64,000 nucleotides of DNA, from the NCBI GenBank assembly GCA_951812575.1, contig OX638322.1, positions 1,983,925 to 2,047,924 of the forward strand, given 5' to 3'. The number at the start of each line of letters is the position of its first letter. Within the stretch, counting starts at the first letter, position 1. The translations under genes were made by a program, and so were the position numbers. The notes under the pieces are model-generated. The model was not told where the DNA came from, searched no databases, and saw only the letters and a program-made list of their open reading frames with translations. This DNA comes from Candidatus Binatia bacterium (GTDB lineage: Bacteria > Desulfobacterota > Binatia > Bin18). Shown here in pieces: positions 36,537 to 44,124 of this stretch.

Positions 36537-37298
36537 CTACTGCGCCACAATACCACCGTCAACGGCCATGGCATGACCGGTGACGAACGAGGCCGCGTCC
36601 GAGCACAGCCAGACTGCGGTTTCGGCGATTTCTTCCGGCTGACCCATACGGCCGATGGGCTCGCCGGCCTCAATCTTCTCGAACATCCTGGGGCGGCGTT
36701 CTTTGAGCCGGCCGACCATGGACGTATCAATAATACCCGGACAGACGGCATTCACCCGGATACCGGATTTGGCGTATTCCAGGGCCGCAGTCTTGGTCAG
36801 GCCGACCACCCCGTGCTTGCTGGCCACATAGGCCGGCATCCGCGGCGCTCCAAGCAGCCCGGCGGCTGAAGACGTGTTGACGATGGCCCCACTGCCGTTT
36901 TTGAGCATGTGCGGAATCTCGTACTTCATGCACAGCCATACGCCGGTCAGATTAATCGCAATCACCGGAGCCCAGTCCGCCTCGGTATAATCCGTGGTTG
37001 AGGCCAGCGCGCCCTCAATGCCGGCGTTGTTATAGGCGCAGTCCAGGCGGCCGTAGGTCTCGACCACCGCGCTCACCATGGCCTCGACTTCCGCGGCCTG
37101 GGACACATCGGCTTTAATACAGAATGCCTCGCCGCCGCCGTCCTGAATCATTTTCACGGTTTCCTCGGCTCCGGCCACATTGACATCGGCCACTGCGACC
37201 TTGGCCCCTTCGCGGGCAAATATCTGGGCTGCGGCCCGCCCGATACCCGAGCTAGCCCCGGTGACCAGGGCGACTTTACCGCTAGTAAGCGTTCCCAT
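36537..37298 (-). CDS. SDR family oxidoreductase (paralogue 1)
   Basis: 253 residues. Classical SDR: 'ALVTGASSGIGRAAAQIFAREGAKVAVADVN' (TGxxxGxG), 'NNAG', catalytic Ser in 'VNTSSAAGLLG', 'YVASKHG' (YxxxK) and 'VNAVCPGIIDTSM'. The Asp after the second strand favours NAD. It has near-identical motifs to the next gene and to 41096, all in the glucose-1-dehydrogenase/cyclopentanol-dehydrogenase-like group. 49 bases separate it from its tandem neighbour. Confidence 0.95.
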   Translation of the reverse strand: MGTLTSGKVALVTGASSGIGRAAAQIFAREGAKVAVADVNVAGAEETVKMIQDGGGEAFCIKADVSQAAEVEAMVSAVVETYGRLDCAYNNAGIEGALASTTDYTEADWAPVIAINLTGVWLCMKYEIPHMLKNGSGAIVNTSSAAGLLGAPRMPAYVASKHGVVGLTKTAALEYAKSGIRVNAVCPGIIDTSMVGRLKERRPRMFEKIEAGEPIGRMGQPEEIAETAVWLCSDAASFVTGHAMAVDGGIVAQ

Positions 37299-37346
37299 GC
37301 TGTCATCCTCCTTATGTTCTTTGCTTTTTCACAACGAAAGCCGCCC

Positions 37347-38108
37347 CTACTGAGCAACCATGCCGCCATCGACAGACATCGCATGGCCGGTCACGAACGA
37401 GGCCGCGTCCGAGCATAGCCATACCACCGATTCGGCGATTTCCTGCGGGCTGCCCATGCGACCGACCGGTTCAAAGGAGGCCATCTTTGCGGCTCGGTGG
37501 GGCCGGTGATCGGTCAGCCTGCCCATCATGGGCGTATCAATCGCGCCGGGGCAGACGGCATTCACCCGAACGCCGGACTTGGCATACTCCAGGGCCGCGG
37601 TTTTGGTCAGGCCGAGCACGCCATGCTTGCTGGCCACATAGGCCGAGCCCCTGCGGAAGCCGAGCAGCCCGGCGGCTGAAGACGTATTGACGATCGCGCC
37701 CCCACCCTGGGTGAGCATCTGCGGAATCTCATACTTCATGCACAACCACACGCCGGTCAGATTGATCGCAATCACCTGGTCCCAATCCGTTTCCGTATAG
37801 TCGGTTGTCATCATCGAGCTGCCCTCAACCCCCGCGTTGTTATGGGCCGCGTCCAGCCGTCCGTAGGTCTGGACTGTCCTGGCAACGAGGGCTTCGACCT
37901 GTGCGGCCTGCGACACATCCACGCTGACAAAGAGTGCCTCGCCGCCGGCCTCTCGTATGAGGCTGGCCGTCTCTTGTCCGCCTTCAATCGCAACATCGGA
38001 CACCACGACCTTGGCCCCTTCCCGGGCGAAGGTCAGCGCGGTGGCGCGGCCAATACCCGAACTGCCACCGGTAACCAGGGCGACTTTGTCCTGCATCAAA
38101 TCTGCCAT
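37347..38108 (-). CDS. SDR family oxidoreductase (paralogue 2)
   Basis: 253 residues, same length and layout as 36537: 'ALVTGGSSGIGRATALTFAREGAKVVVSDVA', 'HNNAGVEGSS', 'IAINLTGVWLCMKYEIPQML', 'VNTSSAAGLLG', 'YVASKHGVLGLTKTAALEYAKSG'. Differences cluster in the substrate-binding part ('RLTDHRPHRAAKMASFEP' against 'RLKERRPRMFEKIEAGEP'), which suggests diverged substrates after tandem duplication. First gene of the SDR-SDR-LLM string. Confidence 0.95.
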   Translation of the reverse strand: MADLMQDKVALVTGGSSGIGRATALTFAREGAKVVVSDVAIEGGQETASLIREAGGEALFVSVDVSQAAQVEALVARTVQTYGRLDAAHNNAGVEGSSMMTTDYTETDWDQVIAINLTGVWLCMKYEIPQMLTQGGGAIVNTSSAAGLLGFRRGSAYVASKHGVLGLTKTAALEYAKSGVRVNAVCPGAIDTPMMGRLTDHRPHRAAKMASFEPVGRMGSPQEIAESVVWLCSDAASFVTGHAMSVDGGMVAQ

Positions 38109-38381
38109 GCATCTGCTCCTTTTATCTGTCCTACTGGTGAAACATCCGGCCCCTCACAGCCCGAACGGTCCCCCCAATCTCCGCCCCGTCCTGCTGTATC
38201 AGGCATGCGTCTGTGTGTAAAAGGGAAGCGGGGCCGGGCTGGGTCTCAGTGCGTATCTTCTCCCTCCAAGGGCGAGGAAGCAGAGAATCCCCTCCTTTGG
38301 AGGGGTGATGCAAATGAGAAAAGGTAGGATGCCATGCGGTGTGTGGCCCCTGCCTGCCCGCTGCTCCGCCGGCTCCGTCCC

Positions 38382-38579
38382 TCAGTCCACCCCGGTAATG
38401 ACAAAGTTCTGTTGACTCTGTTGCCACTCCAATGTCACCGTCTGCCCGGTCTGTGGGAAGTCCTCCACCACACATTCGCCCGCCACGCCCCGCAGAAACT
38501 CCTCCTCGGCCCCGTCGCCCACGGTCGTCACCTGCACCGTGACCCGCCCGAGTTCTACACCATCCACCAGCGCCACCAC
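38382..38579 (-). CDS. small hypothetical protein
   Basis: 65 residues from GTG 38579 (MVALVDGVELGRVTVQ...). It has even amino-acid use and alternating hydrophobic beta-type pattern, ending 'QTVTLEWQQSQQNFVITGVD', but no domain I recognise and no clear ribosome site, and it abuts a palindromic repeat. It may be the remnant of a longer gene. Treat as tentative. Confidence 0.3.
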   Translation of the reverse strand: MVALVDGVELGRVTVQVTTVGDGAEEEFLRGVAGECVVEDFPQTGQTVTLEWQQSQQNFVITGVD

Positions 38580-38587
38580 CGCATGTT

Positions 38588-38658
38588 CCCCCTCACCCCA
38601 GCCCTCTCCCTCCAGGAGAGAGGGAGTAGATTTTCCCTCCCCCCTCTGAGGGGGAGGG
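38588..38658. repeat. tandem REP-like palindromes
   Basis: Two hairpins: one around CCCTCTCCCTCC / GAGAGAGGG (38602-38624) and one CCCTCCCCC / GGGGGAGGG (38635-38658). The first, with its flank CCCCCTCACCCCAG, is the inverted form of the element at 45291-45329. A dispersed non-coding repeat. Confidence 0.7.
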
Positions 38659-38767
38659 CCAGGGAGGGGGGCGCTCCGCCTCAGAGGGCAAGAGTGATGT
38701 GAAACTGAACCACTACCGGGGTGCCAGCATGGGGACTCCGGGCGGGACCTCCTGAGGGGACGGCTCT

Positions 38768-38866
38768 ATGAAAGAATGTGCGGTCGAACGGTTCTACCAC
38801 GACATCCGCCAGTCCAGGATTGCCGGCGGGTCCGCCGAGATTATGAAGGAAATCATTGTCCCTTGA
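38768..38866 (+). pseudogene. orphan C-terminus of an acyl-CoA dehydrogenase
   Basis: ATG 38768 to TGA 38866 encodes 32 residues, with 'CAVERFYHDIRQSRIAGG' followed by 'SAEIMKEIIVP'. This is the end of acyl-CoA dehydrogenases (ERxYRDxR...I..G.SEIMxxII). A stop codon at 38753 closes the frame upstream and no other part of the gene is present. A relic left by deletion; its sequence is not that of the two acyl-CoA dehydrogenases at the window ends. Confidence 0.75.
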
Positions 38867-38878
38867 ACCGCCGCGCGC

Positions 38879-39286
38879 TCAGAACAATCCACTGAGCGCT
38901 TCCTGGGGCTTCACCGCACGGATGGGAGAGCGCGCATAGTCCCGGACGTTCCGCGTGACGATATACCGCGCGCCGCCGGCACGCGCGGCCGCCACCTGTA
39001 GCGCGTCCTCGAAGTCTGCCATCGGGAGTTCCACAGCGTACCGGAGGGCCTCGGTGTCAGTAGTGGCCACTGCGACGAAGCGGGTCAATTCGACGATAAA
39101 ATCACGGGCGTCCCCCCCGCCGCGCGTCGAAGCGACGATGTAATAGAAGTTCGACACCGTGTGCCACGCGATGCAGGCGCGCTCGGCACCGTGCTCAATC
39201 TGGTCCAGGAGTTCGGCAGCCGGGCCGGCGTGTGGGCGTCGGTCGAGGGCAACGTCGATGAGGATATCGGTATCCAGGAGGATCAT
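38879..39286 (-). CDS. PIN-domain (VapC-like) toxin
   Basis: 135 residues. Acidic residues: 'MILLDTDILIDVALDRRP' (Asp 5), Glu-containing middle, 'MADFEDALQVAAARAGGARYIVTRNVRDYARSP' (DFEDA and Arg/Asn-Asp). RNase of the PIN family, neutralised by the product of the preceding gene, with which it overlaps by four bases (ATGA). Confidence 0.92.
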   Translation of the reverse strand: MILLDTDILIDVALDRRPHAGPAAELLDQIEHGAERACIAWHTVSNFYYIVASTRGGGDARDFIVELTRFVAVATTDTEALRYAVELPMADFEDALQVAAARAGGARYIVTRNVRDYARSPIRAVKPQEALSGLF

Positions 39287-39507
39287 TGCAGGTACTTCCG
39301 CGCCAGAGTGTCGTAACGCGGATCATTCCGCCCGGCAGCCCGAAACTTGCCCCGCCAGCGGGCGGCAAAGGACGGCACGTCCGCGCCTGCCACCTCCCGG
39401 AGAGACTGCTCAATGAGCGACGACAACGACACGCCCCGGGAGCGGGCGTAGCGCTTGGCGAGCGGGAGGATCTCGGCGTCCACGGTGATGGTGAGCTTTT
39501 GCTTCAT
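39283..39507 (-). CDS. DUF6364-like antitoxin
   Basis: 74 residues. 'KQKLTITVDAEILPLAKRYARSRGVSLSSLIEQSLREV' is a ribbon-helix-helix-like DNA-binding segment, followed by a short basic tail 'FAARWRGKFRAAGRNDPRYDTLARKYLQ' that would occupy the toxin. Start ATG 39507, AGGACATCC-type leader. Direct partner of the PIN gene. Confidence 0.85.
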   Translation of the reverse strand: MKQKLTITVDAEILPLAKRYARSRGVSLSSLIEQSLREVAGADVPSFAARWRGKFRAAGRNDPRYDTLARKYLQ

Positions 39508-39531
39508 TGTGAGAGGATGTCCTTTCCTTCA

Positions 39532-39558
39532 GTATACTAATTCTATAAGAGAGTATAC
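39532..39558 (-). promoter_or_regulatory. candidate promoter/operator of the DUF6364-PIN pair
   Basis: AGTATACT and AGTATACG, two GTATAC sites 21 bases apart centre to centre, lie 25-50 bases upstream of the antitoxin start in an AT-rich tract. The spacing of two turns suits a dimeric RHH antitoxin. Inference only. Confidence 0.4.
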
Positions 39559-39614
39559 GTATATGGGGCTATGGTTCAAGGCTATCTGTACTATGTAATC
39601 CCCTCCTCGGAGGG

Positions 39615-39668
39615 AAAGAGGGAACGTGTCAACATCTACCTGCCTGTTGAAGGACACGTTTCCTCTTT
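39615..39668. repeat. 54-bp hairpin element, copy 1
   Basis: Left arm AAAGAGGGAACGTGTC, 22-base centre, right arm GACACGTTTCCTCTTT: 15 of 16 arm bases pair. A second element with the same length, arm core (AACGTGTC) and similar centre is at 57244-57297. Lies in the gene-free stretch next to the TA pair. Confidence 0.75.
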
Positions 39669-40114
39669 GTGCCGCGAAGCGGCGGGGTGGCAAACGCATC
39701 GGCAGCCGGACTCCGGGGCGCCGCGGCCCCGGCCCGCTGCCCGCATGGACGCTGGCGGCAGAGCGTTGAGACCAGCCAGCGCCACTTCACCCGGCCCGTT
39801 GGCCGCCACTGTCCGGGTGCCGGTACTCCCCACGATTTGGTGACGCGCGTCGCGGCCACGCGCGCCGTCGGCACGCTCGGCCGCTGGCTGAAGCACCTCT
39901 TCGGGCGGCCCGCCCTCGCTCTTGCCACCCGCTGCCCCGCCTAACAATGCACATCACACGTCTCGGGAGGGGATCAGGGCCGACCTCAATTCATCGCTTC
40001 CCATCTCCACAGCTGTCGAGGCTCCAGCCCACTCGTGGCGAGGGAGCAGCTATTCCCGGCTCTACTCGTCTCAGCCGACACCTGCTAAGACCACACGCAA
40101 GGAGGGAGACATTC
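39669..40114. other. gene-free stretch, very GC-rich
   Basis: No reading frame here has a recognisable product or ribosome site. From 39680 to 39945 the base composition rises well above the window mean and several frames stay open by composition alone. The last 80 bases lead into the MBL gene, whose AAGGAGGG site is at 40099. Confidence 0.5.
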
Positions 40115-41077
40115 ATGCCGAAATGGAACTATACCAAAGGACTCCACGATCTGGGGAATGGCCTGTATGCCTATCTCCTGCCCGACGGGTCGTGGGGCTG
40201 GAGTAACGCCGGGCTGGTTGTGGATGGAGATCAGTCTTTGCTGGTTGATACGCTCTTTGACCTTGCTCTCACGCAGGAGATGCTGGCGGCTATGCAAGAC
40301 GCGACCGGTGCGGCGCAGTCGATCGACACGCTGGTGAATACCCATGCCAACGGCGACCACTGGTTCGGCAATCAACTCGTGCACGACGCACAGATCATTG
40401 CCTCCAAGGCGTGCGCGCAAGAGATGGCAGAACTCCCGCCCAGCCGTCTCGCCGATATGATGAAAGCCGCTCCCAATATGGGCGAGCTGGGCGAGTATCT
40501 CACCCGGATTCTCGGCGCGTTTCGCTTTGACGATATTACCCCCACCCATCCCTCACGCACGTTTGAAAAACGGCTCGCCCTCAAGGTAGGAGACAAAGAC
40601 GTCCAACTCATTGAGGTCGGTCCGGCCCATACCCTGGGGGATGTCCTGGTCTATGTGCCCGGCGAGCGGACGATTTTCACCGGCGACATTCTTTTTATTG
40701 ATGGGACACCCCTGATGTGGAACGGACCGATAGCCAACTGGATCAAGGCGTGTGAGCTGATGCTTGCCCTGGATGTTGACACCGTCGTGCCGGGGCATGG
40801 ACCGATCACCGACAAGCGCGGCGTCGAGTCGGTCAGGGGCTATCTGCAATATATCGAGGGGGAAACCCGCAAGCGTTTTGACGCCGGCCTGTCCGAGACC
40901 GAAGCGGCCAATGATATCGCGTTGCACGATTACGCCGCGTGGGGGGATGCCGAGCGCATTGTCGTAAACGTCAACACGCTCTACCGCGAGTTCAGCGGCG
41001 AAACCGCAGCGCCGAGTTTTGCCGACCTGTTCGGGGGCATGGCGGTCTGGGCAAAGAGTCGGCAGCCAGCCCCGTAA
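40115..41077 (+). CDS. MBL fold metallo-hydrolase
   Basis: 320 residues from ATG 40115. Metal motif 'VNTHANGDHWFGNQLV' (HxNxDH, where the second His of the usual HxHxDH is Asn), a further His in 'VGPAHTLGDVLVYVPGERTIFTGDILFIDGTPLMW' with the bridging Asp, and 'VVPGHGPITDKRGVESVRGYL'. This resembles the quinoprotein relay system zinc metallohydrolase/SoxH-like group. Hydrolytic substrate unknown. Confidence 0.9.
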   Translation: MPKWNYTKGLHDLGNGLYAYLLPDGSWGWSNAGLVVDGDQSLLVDTLFDLALTQEMLAAMQDATGAAQSIDTLVNTHANGDHWFGNQLVHDAQIIASKACAQEMAELPPSRLADMMKAAPNMGELGEYLTRILGAFRFDDITPTHPSRTFEKRLALKVGDKDVQLIEVGPAHTLGDVLVYVPGERTIFTGDILFIDGTPLMWNGPIANWIKACELMLALDVDTVVPGHGPITDKRGVESVRGYLQYIEGETRKRFDAGLSETEAANDIALHDYAAWGDAERIVVNVNTLYREFSGETAAPSFADLFGGMAVWAKSRQPAP

Positions 41078-41095
41078 TTCCTCCCCTTTCCAGGG

Positions 41096-41854
41096 TTACG
41101 CCGCGACCGCCCCGCCATCCACGGCCATGGCGTGACCGGTGACAAAGGAGGCCGCGTCCGAGCACAACCACACTACGGCCTCGGCGATTTCTTCCGGCTG
41201 CCCGGAACGCCCGATGGGTTCCGCGGCAATCATCTTATCGAGCACGTCCGGTCGATTGCCCGAGACTCGGTCGACCATGGCTGTCTTGATCACCCCTGGA
41301 CAGACCGCGTTGACCCGAATACCGGATTTGGCATATTCCAGCGCGGCGGTTTTCGTCAGCCCAACCACACCGTGCTTGCTGGCCACATAGGCGGCCATGC
41401 GCTTCACGCCGATGAGGCCCGCACCGGAGGCCGTGTTGACAATGGCTCCACTCCCCTGCCGGAGCATGTGCGGGATCTCATACTTCATGCACAGCCAGAC
41501 ACCCGTCAGATTAATCTGAATGACCGGCGTCCAATCCTCTTCGGCCTGCTCGGCCGTCCTTTTGAGTACGCCTTCGATGCCGGCATTATTATGGGCGTAG
41601 TCGAGCCGGCCGTAGGTCTCGACGGTCTTTTCGACCATAGCGGCCACGGAAGCCGCCTCGCCCATATCGGCCTCAATGAAACACGCTTCCCCACCAGCCC
41701 CTGCGATGAGGGATACCGTTTCTTGTCCGCCGACGATATTGAGGTCGGCAACCGCGACTTTGGCCCCATCACGGGCGAAGGCGAGGGCGGTTGCCCGGCC
41801 AATGCCCGAACTGCCTCCGGTAACGAGGGCGACTTTGTCTGTCATATCGGTCAT
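41096..41854 (-). CDS. SDR family oxidoreductase (paralogue 3)
   Basis: 252 residues; 'ALVTGGSSGIGRATALAFARDGAKVAVADLN', 'AHNNAGIEGVLKRT', 'VNTASGAGLIG', 'YVASKHGVVGLTKTAALEYAKSGIRVNAVCPGVIKTAMVDR'. A third copy of the same family as 36537 and 37347, 3 kb away. The residue before the catalytic Ser differs (TASGAG instead of TSSAAG). Convergent with the MBL gene. Confidence 0.95.
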   Translation of the reverse strand: MTDMTDKVALVTGGSSGIGRATALAFARDGAKVAVADLNIVGGQETVSLIAGAGGEACFIEADMGEAASVAAMVEKTVETYGRLDYAHNNAGIEGVLKRTAEQAEEDWTPVIQINLTGVWLCMKYEIPHMLRQGSGAIVNTASGAGLIGVKRMAAYVASKHGVVGLTKTAALEYAKSGIRVNAVCPGVIKTAMVDRVSGNRPDVLDKMIAAEPIGRSGQPEEIAEAVVWLCSDAASFVTGHAMAVDGGAVAA

Positions 41855-42013
41855 GCTGTACGCTCCTTGTCTTTGCTGGCGAGATTATCCTGCGAAACGG
41901 TAAGAGTGTCAAAGCGCCTCTTGGAAGGACCGGCTCAACTTGATACGGCTCTGGAGTACGCTCGGGTGCGGCTGAAGTTGACGCAGCGCATTGTTTGGAA
42001 AAGGAGGGGAACA

Positions 42014-43198
42014 ATGAGCAAGGGCCATCGCCTCATTGATAGTGACTCCCATATTCTGGAGCCGCCGGATCTGTTTGAAAAATACCTGGAGCCCAAGTTT
42101 CGCTCGTCCATGCCGCGCGCGTGGGTTGACTATCAGGGCGACCCGCTCGGTTTTGGCATTTCCGTCACCGTTCCGTCGGCCCACGACAAAGAATACGTCA
42201 TGCCCTTTGGGAGCGATCCCGTCCGAGAGGGCCGGCCGGCTTTTGGTGATGCCGGTACCCGCATCGTCCTGCCGGAGCATGACGATGCCTATGCGAGCTT
42301 TGCCCGCGAGGGTTTTCCGCCCGAGCACTACGACCTGGCCCTGGAGCGAGCGGGCATTGATTATATGGTCCTGTATCCGACGACCGGTCTGTATATGACC
42401 GCGGTGCCGGAACTCGACGCTGACACCGCGGCGGCCTATCGCCGGGCGTATAATAACTGGCTGCATGACTTTTGTTCCGCAGCCGGCCAGCGGGTTGTCG
42501 GGGTCGCTTCGGTGGACCTGCGCGATCCTCTTGAGGCGGCAAAAGAGGCCCGCCGTTGTGTCAAAGAGTTCGGCTTCAAGGCGGTCCATATCAATCCGAC
42601 CCCGGTCGGGAAGCATCGCTTATACGACGAGTTTTACGATCCGCTGTGGACCGCGCTGGAAGACCTCGATGTCCCGCTGGGCATCCATGTCGGAGCGGGC
42701 AACGCCGCGGACGAACTGCTGTATTACTACCTGCCCGAACTCCGCGTTGCCCAAGCCACGGTGGCGTTCACCATTGGCAATATGCTGGCCAGCACGGCGC
42801 TGATTATGGGAGGCGTATTGGAGCGCCATCCCAGACTGCGGGTGGTCCATCTTGAATCAGGTGCGGGCTGGGTGGCCTTTTGGTTGGACCGTCTCGGGGC
42901 CGGCGTCCAGGGCGGCTTTCGGGGGCTGGCCATTGACGGGCTGAGCATGGCGCCGCTCGATTATTTTCAGCGCCAGTGCTATATCGCCGCCGACCAGGAT
43001 GACCCTGGTATCGCCCAGGTGATCGCCACCCTGGGCGACAACAATATCGTCACCGCCACCGACTTTGGCCATCCCGAAGGCCGTCTATATGCACGCGCGA
43101 CCGAGGAGTTGCTCGGTCTGCCCGATGTCTCGGACGAGAGCAAGCACAAGATCATGTGGGATAACGCACTCAAACTGTACCCGATTCAGCCGGAGTAG
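42014..43198 (+). CDS. amidohydrolase-2 family protein
   Basis: 394 residues from ATG 42014 behind AAGGAGGGG. 'HRLIDSDSHILEPPDLFEKYLEP' (metal DxDSH), 'ERAGIDYMVLYPTTGLY', 'FKAVHINPTPVGKHRLYDEFYDPLWTALEDLDVPLGIHVGAG' (His) and 'IVTATDFGHPEGRLY' (Asp). Same broad family as 14587 and 60985. Followed 12 bases later by a cupin gene. Confidence 0.92.
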   Translation: MSKGHRLIDSDSHILEPPDLFEKYLEPKFRSSMPRAWVDYQGDPLGFGISVTVPSAHDKEYVMPFGSDPVREGRPAFGDAGTRIVLPEHDDAYASFAREGFPPEHYDLALERAGIDYMVLYPTTGLYMTAVPELDADTAAAYRRAYNNWLHDFCSAAGQRVVGVASVDLRDPLEAAKEARRCVKEFGFKAVHINPTPVGKHRLYDEFYDPLWTALEDLDVPLGIHVGAGNAADELLYYYLPELRVAQATVAFTIGNMLASTALIMGGVLERHPRLRVVHLESGAGWVAFWLDRLGAGVQGGFRGLAIDGLSMAPLDYFQRQCYIAADQDDPGIAQVIATLGDNNIVTATDFGHPEGRLYARATEELLGLPDVSDESKHKIMWDNALKLYPIQPE

Positions 43199-43210
43199 GG
43201 GAGAGAAACA

Positions 43211-43549
43211 ATGGGACTGTATCGACTGTACACAGGGGACGACGGCCAATCGCATTTCGAAGATCAAAGCCTGGCCTCGCATCCAAGCCTGACTGAACCG
43301 CAGGCCACGTCACATATCTCTTTTGTCGAAGTACCGGCAGGGACCTTTATGGACTGGCATCCCGCGCCGCGCCGGCAATACGTGATTCTTGTCTCCGGTC
43401 AACTGGAAATCGGCCTGGGCGACGGCACCACCCGGCGCTTTGGCCCCGGCGACGCCCGCTTGGTCGAAGACACGACCGGTCAGGGGCATACCACCCGAGT
43501 GGTGAGTGACGAACCGGTGGTGATGGGCATCATCCCGTTGGCCGAGTAA
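43211..43549 (+). CDS. cupin-fold protein
   Basis: 112 residues. 'SFVEVPAGTFMDWHPAPRRQYVILVSGQLEIGLGDGTTRRFGPGDARLVEDTTGQGHTTRVV' is a single cupin with His-x-Pro...Gln and His positions, where the usual second metal His is replaced. The 'RQYVILVSGQLEIGLGDG' form occurs in small cupins that accompany amidohydrolases. Co-transcribed with 42014; convergent with the UGSC gene. Confidence 0.88.
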   Translation: MGLYRLYTGDDGQSHFEDQSLASHPSLTEPQATSHISFVEVPAGTFMDWHPAPRRQYVILVSGQLEIGLGDGTTRRFGPGDARLVEDTTGQGHTTRVVSDEPVVMGIIPLAE

Positions 43550-43565
43550 GCCCAGATGACCGGGC

Positions 43566-44108
43566 TTACTGAGACACGGAATCCGCTCGCCCCGTCACTT
43601 TTTCAACCATCTGGCCGAACACCGCCTCGGCCCGCCCGTGGACTTCCTCCGGTGTGAGCGGTTGGATGGGATGTTCTACTAATATGACCTTGAAATCCGG
43701 TAGGCCGAGCGCCTTGGCCTGTGCGAGCGCGGCATTGGAGAACTCCGTCGTGGCAAACACCGCCGAAGGGATACCGGCTTTTTCAAAAAAGATGCCGTCG
43801 TGCACACTGCACGTTGTACACGACCCTCAATCGGCCAGGGCTTCAATCAGAAAATCACACTTTTGAGCCAGCTCCTGGCGGATGTCTTCCGGTGCCGGCC
43901 GGGCGAACGTAGGCTTCATACGCCGGACGATTGCGCGCGGCTGGAATTGCGCCGTCAACATTTCTTCCACACGGTCCAGGAAAAAATTACCCTTGGCCTT
44001 GCTGATGTCGAGCAGACCAACGGTCTTGTCGCGCAAGTCCGGTAAACGGGCCGCGAGCGCCGCGGCGGCCTGTTTCGGGGCTGCGGTCGGGTCATAGAGT
44101 TTTGGCAT
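43566..44108 (-). CDS. UGSC-family selenoprotein (in-frame TGA read as selenocysteine)
   Basis: Read through, this is one 180-residue protein. Residues 1-93 start MPKLYDPTAAPKQAAAALAA and end 'KCDFLIEALAD'; codon 94 is TGA (43829-43827), followed by 'GSCTTCSVHDGIFFEKAG' and then 'IPSAVFATTEF'. So the motif is U-G-S-C-x-x-C, the hallmark of the UGSC family in which the first position is Sec or Cys. Both halves are in one frame and match one domain, and a stable hairpin follows the TGA (43797-43824). Conventional annotation would split it at the TGA. It is 16 bases after the cysteine-rich gene 44125-45192. No selA/selB/selC lies in the window, so decoding depends on genes elsewhere. Redox or thiol chemistry at the U/C pair is inferred. 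Confidence 0.85.
43797..43829 (-). promoter_or_regulatory. candidate bacterial SECIS hairpin after the UGA
   Basis: On the minus strand the UGA is followed by GG and then a 10-bp stem, GUCGUGUACA pairing with UGUGCACGAC (one G-U), around an 8-base loop ACGUGCAG. Bacterial SECIS elements sit immediately downstream of the Sec codon within the coding region, with a GU-containing apical loop about 15-25 bases on, which this fits. The stem coincides with codons for GSCTTCSVHD. Confidence 0.6.
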
Positions 44109-44124
44109 GTCGTTCTCCTCTTCT

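Noticed and set aside
39680..39945. Possible gene in the GC-rich stretch (several open frames)
   Set aside because: All frames are open because of high G+C, no frame has a ribosome site or known motif, and none is clearly favoured by codon position bias.
43827..43829. TGA in the UGSC gene as a nonsense mutation or sequencing error
   Set aside because: The codon falls exactly at the U of the family motif, the frame is intact on both sides, and a hairpin follows, so recoding is the simpler reading.
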